Shown one piece after another: positions 1 to 5,323 of a stretch of DNA of 7,415 nucleotides. The translations under genes and the position numbers were made by a program. The notes under the pieces are model-generated. The model did no database searches and was not told the origin of the DNA. It was given only the letters and a program-made list of their open reading frames with translations. This DNA is from an uncultured Desulfomonile sp. (GTDB lineage Bacteria > Desulfobacterota > Desulfomonilia > Desulfomonilales > Desulfomonilaceae), in assembly GCA_903853735.1 (NCBI GenBank), contig CAINUH010000513.1, forward strand, positions 1 to 7,415, read 5' to 3'. Positions within the stretch are counted from its first letter, which is position 1. Every line of letters begins with the position of its first letter.

Positions 1-135
1 AGACAAAAAATTGTCTCTCCAATGCGTCAACATGAACCATTTTTATTATTAACATCGCATTTTAACATTTAAAGTTAAATTATTATGGTCAAAACTTAAT
101 GTAGCTATAGTCCAATTGCTGATAATTATTACAGA

Positions 136-164
136 TTGACACTCCATTATCTCTATGATATTAT
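136..164 (+). promoter_or_regulatory. sigma70-type promoter for the omptin gene
   Basis: A perfect -35 box TTGACA (136-141) is followed by a 17-base spacer and a -10 box TATTAT (159-164, 5 of 6 matches), all within very AT-rich DNA. Transcription would start near 171, which leaves a leader of about 275 bases before the preferred start codon. It is the best-matching sigma70 promoter I found in the window. Confidence 0.6.
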
Positions 165-303
165 ATTTTTCATCTCGACTAAATCTCAGGAATTGTGACC
201 GCCGGGTTGTGCGGCAATGGCCTCTGAGGGATTCGCTCTGGATAGCAGGCTGTTGAAAGCAAGTTAAACGGCGGCGGCGCTGTGTGCAACGGCAGACAGT
301 GCA

Positions 304-353
304 TAAGATTCGTTTGTCTTGAGTGTCAACGGTTGAGGCGCCTGTGAATCTTA
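304..353 (+). other. leader hairpin (8-bp perfect inverted repeat)
   Basis: TAAGATTC at 304-311 is the exact reverse complement of GAATCTTA at 346-353. Inside the loop lies TCAAC-G-GTTGA (326-336), so the two can nest as a stem with an apical hairpin. In RNA this would form a structured element about 80-90 bases before the start codon. Its function is unknown; it may only stabilise the leader. Confidence 0.35.
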
Positions 354-445
354 CGTGTTGATCAGTGGGATCGGGCGACGTTCATTTTGTTTTTGTTTTG
401 TTACCGGGCCTCTTTGGCTCCGTTTGAGAGGAAATGGGTGTTGGT

Positions 446-1441
446 ATGCGGCTTTTCCGTGCCGTTTCGTGTTCCGTTGTGTTGATTATATTTGTACTTG
501 CTCCGGTGGAGACTCAGGGTTTTGATGGGTCTTGGTTGACCCTCGAACCCTTTGCAATGGGCATCCTGAACGAGGGTCAGCACCAGCATTACGGCTCCAT
601 CGGGGCCAGGAAATACCTCAACAGTTTCACTTCTTACCAGTTCCCCAATCCGTTCTGGCCTCAGCAAGACCCGTTGAGCCGGTTGGAATTTCCCATCGAC
701 CAGTGGTTTGTGGGAGTCATGGCCAGGTATGGCGGTGCGGCCTGGTCTGTGGAGGCCCAGGGCTGGATAAATTTTACCCGTGAAGCCCGGTCCCTCATGC
801 AGGACAGTGACTGGAACGATGATTCCAACCCTTCCCAAAAGACCATCTTTAGTGAATCCAGGTGCAGGCTTAACCGCGGGCTCTTGTTCGATGTACGCCT
901 GGATGTGGCCACCAGCCTGACTGCACCGCTGAATCTGAGGCCGGTCGCAGGCTGGCGGTGCGAAAACTTTAATTTCACCACTTACGATGGATTCCAGGCT
1001 GCGATTGACGGCCCCTCAACATATTTGGACGGTGACGGCATAGAATTCAGGCAAGTATTCTATCACTATTATCTGGGCGGGATTATCAGAACCGGCTGGG
1101 ATCCTGGTCGGGTTTGGCCCTGGCTTCCCAGAGTAAAAACGGATCTGCAATTCGATTATGCGCTAGTCACCGCGAGTAACGAAGATCTCCATCTCCTGAG
1201 GTCCGGCGAACGAGTCACCAGGGAAAATACTCGAGGACATTGCTGGCATGTCGCCACAACCTTGAGTTTCGTTTTCGGAGATGCGATCAGAGCGCGTATA
1301 GAGGGCGATTTCAAGAGACTGCTCACGAACGGGTCTCACCGCTTGACCAACCCGCTTTTCGAGATTGATTTTTCCTTTGACGGTTCAAACGTATGGTCCG
1401 ATCAGGCTTCCATTTCTGCTGTAGGCGAATTCTTTTTCTAA
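446..1441 (+). CDS. omptin-family outer-membrane protease (OmpT/Pla-like)
   Basis: This is a predicted 331-residue outer-membrane beta-barrel endopeptidase of the omptin family (MEROPS A26). The N-terminus (MRLFRAV then a hydrophobic run to about residue 20) is a signal peptide, leaving roughly 305 residues, close to OmpT (297). The stretch around residues 76-130 follows OmpT closely: SRLEF matches SQLDW, and QDSDW followed by SNP matches DQDW followed by SNP. This places the catalytic Asp pair at D120 and D122. The second pair is D247-L-H249, matching OmpT D210-E-H212. The chain ends in FFF, a typical barrel-assembly signal. Start choice: an ATG at 434 in the same frame sits only 2 bases after the GAGAGG at 426-431, too close, so the ATG at 446 is preferred though its spacing (14) is long. 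Oddities: by hand alignment OmpT E27, D97 and D208 correspond to Q47, S136 and N245, so the basic-residue pocket may be lost. The family assignment rests on motif order and length. Confidence 0.85.
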   Translation: MRLFRAVSCSVVLIIFVLAPVETQGFDGSWLTLEPFAMGILNEGQHQHYGSIGARKYLNSFTSYQFPNPFWPQQDPLSRLEFPIDQWFVGVMARYGGAAWSVEAQGWINFTREARSLMQDSDWNDDSNPSQKTIFSESRCRLNRGLLFDVRLDVATSLTAPLNLRPVAGWRCENFNFTTYDGFQAAIDGPSTYLDGDGIEFRQVFYHYYLGGIIRTGWDPGRVWPWLPRVKTDLQFDYALVTASNEDLHLLRSGERVTRENTRGHCWHVATTLSFVFGDAIRARIEGDFKRLLTNGSHRLTNPLFEIDFSFDGSNVWSDQASISAVGEFFF

Positions 1442-1493
1442 TTGGACGAACCAACTCCCCGAGCTATACGAGACGACCGTCACAGAACAATCC

Positions 1494-1594
1494 GTCATTC
1501 CTGTCGAGACTCGCAAATTGCACCACGCTCCAGATGCGCTCTATACTCGTTGCCGGAATTCTTGACGAGGTTGCTTCGCTTGGCTCGTAATGAC
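1494..1594. repeat. degenerate REP/MITE-like palindromic repeat between convergent genes
   Basis: The element starts with GTCATT (1494-1499) and ends with AATGAC (1589-1594). Further pairing arms occur in matching order: CGAG (1505-1508) with CTCG (1584-1587), and GCAA (1513-1516) with TTGC (1571-1574), giving a long imperfect hairpin. The 3' end, with GCTTCGCTTGGCTCG before AATGAC, resembles a dispersed repeat I recall from sulfate reducers and other anaerobes, whose full form reads GCTTCGCTTCGCTCGCAATGAC-like. It lies between the omptin gene and the oppositely oriented small gene, a favoured site for such repeats, and may help end transcription from both sides. Confidence 0.5.
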
Positions 1595-1603
1595 AAACGA
1601 CGC

Positions 1604-1888
1604 CTAACTCTCTTCCGCAAAAGGATTGACCGCCATACGACAAGAGCAATTTCCCTCACTGCCGTCATTCCATTTATGCATAAGGATCCTCAAGCCATCG
1701 CGATCGAGATTGAGGTATTTCCTAATCGCTCCTTGGTTGATCACCCGCATCTTGTAGGCGAAAAAGACTGCCTCTTCGAGTAACGCCGGGGTATAGGGAA
1801 TTCGTTCAGAGAGTAAACCGTGGCTTTCAAGAAGGTTCAGAATTTCCCCGTACGAAGCCAAAGACTCGTCGGTATCTTGAAAGCCCAA
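1604..1888 (-). CDS. small HTH-like hypothetical protein
   Basis: This is a 94-residue protein I do not recognise. It begins with TTG at 1888-1886. The start is well supported: reading the minus strand, AGGAAGGAG (1904-1896) precedes it with 7 bases between GGAG and TTG. Residues 34-48 (rich in L, A, E, F) look helical. Residues 51-73 (NQGAIRKYLNLDRDGLRILM and what follows) read like a helix-turn-helix, with a first helix over GAIRKYL and a second over RDGLRILMHKW. A small DNA-binding regulator is therefore possible but unproven. From residue 73 on the composition changes (N, G, S and two cysteines at 81 and 83), and the DNA there carries a copy of a repeat fragment, so the C-terminus may be acquired. 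It is divergent from the CooT gene, about 87 bases between start codons. Confidence 0.6.
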   Translation of the reverse strand: MGFQDTDESLASYGEILNLLESHGLLSERIPYTPALLEEAVFFAYKMRVINQGAIRKYLNLDRDGLRILMHKWNDGSEGNCSCRMAVNPFAEES

Positions 1889-1895
1889 TTCTCAG

Positions 1896-1904
1896 CTCCT
1901 TCCT
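1896..1904 (-). promoter_or_regulatory. strong ribosome binding site fixing the TTG start
   Basis: On the minus strand the sequence AGGAAGGAG lies 7 bases upstream of the TTG at 1888-1886. It is a near-ideal Shine-Dalgarno match and the main evidence that the 94-residue reading frame is a real gene with a rare start codon. Confidence 0.6.
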
Positions 1905-1906
1905 CA

Positions 1907-1935
1907 TTGGATAATGTTCTGGATTTGATTATACT
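1907..1935 (+). promoter_or_regulatory. candidate promoter for the CooT gene
   Basis: TTGGAT (1907-1912, weak -35) is followed by 17 bases and TATACT (1930-1935, 5 of 6). Transcription would begin near 1942, giving a leader of about 34 bases to the start codon at 1976. The -10 box overlaps the minus-strand -10 box described separately. Confidence 0.45.
1928..1933 (-). promoter_or_regulatory. candidate -10 box for the divergent small gene
   Basis: The minus strand reads TATAAT here, a perfect -10 match, although no good -35 box is seen 16-18 bases upstream. Transcription would begin near 1921, leaving about 33 bases before the TTG start. The box shares four positions (1930-1933) with the plus-strand TATACT. 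Confidence 0.4.
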
Positions 1936-1975
1936 AGAAGTGATTTGAAAGAGAACCGCACCGAGAGGAATGAAA

Positions 1976-2164
1976 ATGTGCGAATCTAACGCCTATCTTA
2001 TTAGAGACGGCAAAGAAGAGTTGCTGATGGAAAGCGTCGGTCTCGTTAAACCTGAACCTGAAGGCATACTTCTGAGAAGTATCTTCGGAGAGCAAACCAC
2101 CGTAAAGGCCGCGCTCATCGAGATGGACCTGACCGGTCACCGCATAGTGCTGGAACCACGATGA
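1976..2164 (+). CDS. CooT-family nickel-binding protein
   Basis: This is a 62-residue cytoplasmic protein that begins Met-Cys, the hallmark of the CooT family. In Rhodospirillum rubrum CooT binds Ni(II) through Cys2 and helps mature carbon monoxide dehydrogenase. The rest fits the family pattern: a short first strand (SNAYLIRDG), the segment GILLRSIFGEQ at 30-40 that matches the family's LxxLFGE region, and a C-terminal MDLTGHRIVLE at 50-60 that matches IDxxxHRIVLE. Start choice: an in-frame ATG at 1970 lies 1 base after GAGAGG (1963-1968), while the ATG at 1976 has ideal 7-base spacing and puts Cys at position 2. No CODH, cooC or cooJ gene is in the window, so this is an orphan copy. The partner enzyme cannot be told from here; a general nickel-handling role is also possible. 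Confidence 0.88.
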   Translation: MCESNAYLIRDGKEELLMESVGLVKPEPEGILLRSIFGEQTTVKAALIEMDLTGHRIVLEPR

Positions 2165-2250
2165 CTTCCGAATCTGCCGCAATGAATTGTCTCCAGGTCA
2201 CTGTTTGGGGAAGGTGAAAAGGTTTAGCTACAGGAGTTTTTGCTTTCTGC

Positions 2251-2279
2251 TTGACACGCATTCCTGAGCTTTGTTAAAC
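2251..2279 (+). promoter_or_regulatory. weak candidate promoter for the HNH gene
   Basis: A perfect TTGACA (2251-2256) is followed 17 bases later by TTAAAC (2274-2279), only 3 of 6 matches to a -10 box. It is placed about 58 bases before the HNH start codon. It is plausible by location but the -10 element is poor; readthrough from the CooT gene is an alternative. Confidence 0.25.
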
Positions 2280-2336
2280 GGTACGCAGGGCAACGGCATT
2301 GGAAAGGTCATTGATTCTGAACGAGGTTTGCAACTG

Positions 2337-2852
2337 ATGTCGTCCATGGAGGCGGTAATTGTACTGAATGCCGGTTACGAATTCCTGGGGTTGATTTCGT
2401 GGCAGCGAGCTATGGTCCTCCTTTTCAGCGGTAAGGTGGAGGTGGTAAAAGAGTCGGACCGACTAGTAAGAACGGTTTCGAAGACCTTTCGCATCCCGGC
2501 GGTCATACGGCTTTACAAGTTTATCCGTCAAATCTACCGGCGAGAAGTACCTTTTTCACGGAAGAACATCCTTGTTCGTGATTCTTTTGTGTGCCAGTAC
2601 TGTGGCCGGGAATTCCCCCCTGGTGATCTCACCATAGATCATATAATTCCCAAGGTTCAAGGGGGAGACAACCTTTGGACCAACGTCGTAGCCAGTTGCC
2701 GGTCATGCAATGTCAGAAAGGGCGGTCTGACCCCGCGACAGGCAGGGATGCAGCTTGTGCGCAAGCCGTTTAAGCCCACTATAATGGAGTTCATCAATCT
2801 CTACATGAAACGGAGATTTGGCGTAGAACTGTCCGAGATCCTACAGTATTAG
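2337..2852 (+). CDS. HNH endonuclease (McrA-like, free-standing type)
   Basis: This is a 171-residue predicted metal-dependent nuclease. The N-terminal 75 residues carry the conserved lead of this free-standing HNH family: VLNAGYEFLGLISWQRAMVL, then GKVEVV, ESDRLVRT and PAVIRLYKFIR. The HNH domain follows: CQYC (C86, C89), then D101-H102 in TIDHIIPKVQGGDNLW, N112 and N116, and CRSCN (C121, C124, N125). The four cysteines should hold a structural zinc, with H102 as the catalytic histidine. Start choice: GAGG (2323-2326) lies 10 bases before the ATG at 2337; a TTG at 2271 in frame would add 22 residues unlike the family. It is not embedded in an intron or next to a methylase, so neither a homing nor a classic restriction role is indicated. 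The cellular target of this family is not known to me. Confidence 0.92.
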   Translation: MSSMEAVIVLNAGYEFLGLISWQRAMVLLFSGKVEVVKESDRLVRTVSKTFRIPAVIRLYKFIRQIYRREVPFSRKNILVRDSFVCQYCGREFPPGDLTIDHIIPKVQGGDNLWTNVVASCRSCNVRKGGLTPRQAGMQLVRKPFKPTIMEFINLYMKRRFGVELSEILQY

Positions 2853-3105
2853 CTTAATTGGCGCGGCGCCTTGTACAACGTTCCCCGGGTAATTGCCGGG
2901 AACCCACTATCACGTGAAGGGTGAAGCGATATCCGCCAAGTCCAAGTCTTCCCTGGATATCATATCGAGATCACTGAATGTTGACGTTATTGCAGAAAAA
3001 AGGGCAGGAGGAGGACCGATAAGTCGTTTTTTAATTGACACGGAATCCCCTTATGATAAGAGGAACCCATTTCTCATCACTTTTCCATCCCAGTGGAATA
3101 CACGC

Positions 3106-3129
3106 AAACGGCCATTTAGATGCCGTTTT
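3106..3129 (+). terminator. possible intrinsic terminator
   Basis: AAACGGC (3106-3112), a 9-base loop and GCCGTTT (3122-3128) form a perfect 7-bp stem running into a short T tract (3126-3129). The stem is moderate and the T tract short, and it is 250 bases beyond the HNH stop codon, so termination efficiency is uncertain. Confidence 0.3.
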
Positions 3130-3313
3130 CGTGCTTTAGGGCAGGCCGTGTCCCAGTTTACGACCTTACCGAAGCAACCCGACCAGCAGGCCGAAAAAAA
3201 GTCAGATCAATGGCAAGACCTAAATTTCATCAACCAAACCCAACCTCCGATAGGGATGTAAAATGTGTGCTGAAAAATGTCAAGAGTTTTTTCACGCTTT
3301 TTGAATAGTTGTT

Positions 3314-3360
3314 TTGTTTTACTAGAATGAATTTGATATAAACCTAATGTCATTTGTAAT
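3314..3360 (+). promoter_or_regulatory. candidate promoter(s) for the glycosyltransferase gene
   Basis: Two overlapping candidates lie in a 22% GC island. One is TTGTTT (3314-3319), 17 bases, TATAAA (3337-3342). The other is TTGATA (3333-3338), 16 bases, TGTAAT (3355-3360). Either would start transcription about 90-110 bases before the GTG at 3456. Which is used cannot be decided by eye. Confidence 0.4.
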
Positions 3361-3455
3361 TAAGACCAGTTCATGACGCTCCAGATCTCAAAGGGGACAC
3401 GTATATCTTATCCAACACTATTGAACAGAATTCTTTCCGAGAAATAGCGGATGCC

Positions 3456-4985
3456 GTGAGAGGTAGTTATTCCGTACTACGCGGAATTACTTTAGCTATT
3501 GTCGTCCTTCTCATGTTCTGTCTCGTGATCAACTCCTCATGGAAGGCCATTCCTGACGGTGCTCTCTACTTGGAACTGGGGGAATCTATTGCCCGTGGAC
3601 GCGGGTACATGTTCAACGGGGAGCGCCATACTTACGTGCCGCCGGGCTATCCAATGGTGGTGGCAGGTATGGTTGCAGTCGTTGGAAAAAGTTTTCTGGC
3701 TTACCGCATCCTTATGGCCTGTATCGGTCTCCTGACCGCCGCGGCGGGTTATCTTCTCATACTGAGACTTTGCGGCAGGGACACCGCCTTCCTTGCAGGG
3801 GGGCTCTTTGCCCTCAACCATGTCCTTCTTTACAATTCCACGTTCACGTCTTCGGACGTTCCTTTCGCGCTGGCGGTATTGCTGGCCTTGCACGCAGTTA
3901 TCAGCCTCCCCCGTGTGAAGCGTATCTTTTTATGGAGCGTGCTTGCGGGCATCATTGCCGGGCTGCCGGCCCTGATACGCGTTAACGGTTGGGGAGTGCC
4001 TCCGGCTATCGCATTTTTTCTGTTCACTGCAACTCGCGGCCAATCCATAGCCAAACGATTGGGAACCGTCTTGCTTTTGATTGTCAGCTCCGTGTTACCC
4101 GCGGGTAGTTGGGAAATGTACAAGAGTTCCTTCCCCGTTTCGTTTCAAGAAGGAACTTACTTGAACGCCGTCACAGGACGGACGTTCAAAACGCAGGCGG
4201 ACATAGTACTCCGAGCCGCATGGGATTACATGCACGAGACCACCTATGCGCTCAGCAGCCTCTCCATCAAGACATGCGTCCTGGAGCTGGTAATCCCGTG
4301 CTTCGTCATCGTTGGACTCGTAGCCGCCATCAGAAAAAATGAGAGGCTGCTCGCACCTTTGACGGTGATCCAGTTTGGAGGTCTCTTGTTGAGTCCTGCG
4401 GGAAGCCGCTACATTGTCGCACTCATACCTGGGCTGTACTTGTTCTTCGCCCTTGGAGTATTGCGGGTTAGTGACTGGGCACGAGAAAGGTTTTCAAAGC
4501 GCAATCTCGAATTTCTGAGGCCACAGCTACTGCTTCCCCTCATGTTTGCAATATTGGCAGGCCTTAATTGCGCACACAACATGGTCACAATCATTCAGGC
4601 CCGGACTGCGCTTGAATCCAACGGCGCAGAATCTTTGCGGGACCTGCCTTTTTTTACAGCCGGTCGCTGGCTGCGTGACAATGCGGGCAATGGAGCGGTG
4701 CTGACCATGCATCCCAGGGTGATCCACTATCTTTCAGGGCTTCCTACGGTTGAATTGGTGCGCTCCGGTGTTCCTGAACACCTTGTGTGGATAGACGTCG
4801 CGGAACAGATTGAGCCATTGATCGCGCTTCGAGGCCCTACATATTTCTTTTCGGATGCCGACCAGGCAAGTCTCTACAATGAAACCCTGGAAGCACTGAA
4901 GGTTCTTGGCCTCACGGTGGAAAACGTCGACCGGACCGCGTCTTCACAGCGGTTCAGGTTGTGGCGGATTGTCAAGATGCAATAG
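3456..4985 (+). CDS. PMT/ArnT-like GT-C membrane glycosyltransferase
   Basis: This is a 509-residue inner-membrane protein with about 11 hydrophobic segments between residues 10 and 378, then a soluble periplasmic tail of about 130 residues. It fits the GT-C glycosyltransferases of the PMT_2/ArnT type, which move a sugar from a polyprenyl-phosphate carrier onto a lipid, protein or glycan on the outer side of the membrane. Diagnostic points: the first extracytoplasmic loop has IPDGALYLELGESIARG, with D34 in the place of the catalytic Asp; TSSDVPFA (131-138) matches the second acidic motif; LIRVNG (173-178) and the SRYIVALIPGLYLFFALG stretch (317-334) match the usual late helices. Start choice: GTG at 3456; the ribosome binding site is weak, and the first in-frame ATG (3513) would cut into the first membrane helix. 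The sugar and acceptor cannot be read from sequence. The SGNH protein downstream suggests envelope glycan work. Confidence 0.87.
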   Translation: MRGSYSVLRGITLAIVVLLMFCLVINSSWKAIPDGALYLELGESIARGRGYMFNGERHTYVPPGYPMVVAGMVAVVGKSFLAYRILMACIGLLTAAAGYLLILRLCGRDTAFLAGGLFALNHVLLYNSTFTSSDVPFALAVLLALHAVISLPRVKRIFLWSVLAGIIAGLPALIRVNGWGVPPAIAFFLFTATRGQSIAKRLGTVLLLIVSSVLPAGSWEMYKSSFPVSFQEGTYLNAVTGRTFKTQADIVLRAAWDYMHETTYALSSLSIKTCVLELVIPCFVIVGLVAAIRKNERLLAPLTVIQFGGLLLSPAGSRYIVALIPGLYLFFALGVLRVSDWARERFSKRNLEFLRPQLLLPLMFAILAGLNCAHNMVTIIQARTALESNGAESLRDLPFFTAGRWLRDNAGNGAVLTMHPRVIHYLSGLPTVELVRSGVPEHLVWIDVAEQIEPLIALRGPTYFFSDADQASLYNETLEALKVLGLTVENVDRTASSQRFRLWRIVKMQ

Positions 4986-5323
4986 CCGCTGCACCGATGC
5001 CGTTACCAGCCTCCGGGGGCCGCCGGGTTTAGCTGGAAACAGGACCCAAGCGAGAGGCTCCCTGACAAAAAAATACCCGCTGGGCAAAGGTGTGGCTGTA
5101 GATTAAAACCGCGTGATATACTTGGTGTAATTCAACAACGGACCATGCATGGACTAATGCGAAGTTGCCTTCAAACACGTGACTTGAATACGCCGGGATT
5201 GCCGACGAATCCTTTTCACTTCAGGCGGCAAGGCGTGACTTCACTTCAGATGCCCATCGGTAACCTCTGCTGCTCATGTTCAAACGTTCGCGGCAACTCG
5301 GTATCTGCCTCGAGAGAAGCTGG
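4986..5323. other. intergenic region between glycosyltransferase and SGNH genes
   Basis: No gene is seen in these 338 bases. CCAGC (5006-5010) and GCTGG (5032-5036) enclose a GC-rich core with CCGG/CCGG, a possible hairpin after the glycosyltransferase but without a T-run. A TATACT box (5117-5122) lacks a good -35. A perfect 10-bp palindrome CCATGCATGG lies at 5143-5152. The direct repeat at 5215-5249 is listed separately. The same frame as the SGNH gene is open upstream to an ATG at 5276, but that 16-residue extension is less likely to be translated. Confidence 0.45.
5215..5249 (+). repeat. two exact direct copies of TTCACTTCAG, 25 bases apart
   Basis: TTCACTTCAG occurs at 5215-5224 and again at 5240-5249, start to start 25 bases, 75-109 bases before the SGNH start codon. 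Paired direct repeats upstream of a gene can be activator or repressor sites; the arrangement could also be a chance duplication. No known regulator is matched. Confidence 0.35.

Larger units (their letters stand above)
1..433. other. AT-rich upstream region and structured leader before the omptin gene
   Basis: No gene is visible here. The first 180 bases are only about 27% GC (hand count 49 of 180), then composition jumps to the mid-50s. The AT-rich part contains two short inverted repeats (AGACAA-4-TTGTCT at 1-16 and TTTAAC-7-GTTAAA at 61-79) and a promoter at 136-164. The part after the promoter, roughly 171-433, would be a long untranslated leader. It contains the inverted repeats TAAGATTC (304-311) with GAATCTTA (346-353), a nested TCAAC-G-GTTGA (326-336), and CCGC/GCGG. 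A T-rich run (about 384-403) lies just before the ribosome binding site. I do not recognise a known riboswitch. Confidence 0.5.
2853..3455. other. intergenic region of about 600 bases without a convincing gene
   Basis: Short inverted repeats occur just after the HNH gene: GGCGC-G-GCGCC (2860-2870) and GTTCCC...GGGAAC (2880-2903). Neither has a T-run, so neither looks like a standard terminator. An open frame runs from a TTG at 2893 to 3261 (122 residues) but has no ribosome binding site, crosses a terminator-like hairpin and resembles nothing I know; it may be decayed coding DNA or chance. From about 3270 to 3360 the DNA is strongly AT-rich (22% GC over 3301-3360) and carries promoter-like boxes. 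A stretch near 3391-3415 (AAAGGGGACACG) vaguely recalls the ends of small transposable elements, but I cannot support that. Confidence 0.5.

Noticed and set aside
1..16. AGACAA-4-TTGTCT inverted repeat as a terminator of an upstream gene
   Set aside because: The stem is only 6 bp of low GC and the upstream gene is outside the window, so neither terminator nor operator can be supported.
401..838. Minus-strand open frame opposite the start of the omptin gene
   Set aside because: It is antisense to a gene with clear family motifs, and has no recognisable domain; a shadow frame.
1442..1783. Plus-strand open frame of 113 codons after the omptin stop
   Set aside because: It begins directly after the omptin stop, runs through the palindromic repeat and overlaps antisense the better supported minus-strand small gene. 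Its composition (many R, T, H) is not protein-like.
2860..2903. Inverted repeats GGCGC-G-GCGCC and GTTCCC...GGGAAC as a terminator of the HNH gene
   Set aside because: Neither is followed by a T-run, and the first has a one-base loop, so neither can be a standard intrinsic terminator as such.
3035..3057. TTGACA (3035-3040) with TATGAT (3052-3057) as a promoter
   Set aside because: The spacer is only 11 bases, far too short for sigma70 recognition.
2893..3261. 122-codon open frame on the plus strand after the HNH gene
   Set aside because: It starts at a TTG directly after a stop codon, lacks a ribosome binding site, contains a terminator-like hairpin and shows no recognisable motif. It is mentioned only as part of the intergenic region.
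3391..3420. AAAGGGGACACG-like stretch as a transposable-element end
   Set aside because: No partner end, target duplication or transposase is visible; the resemblance is too vague to annotate.
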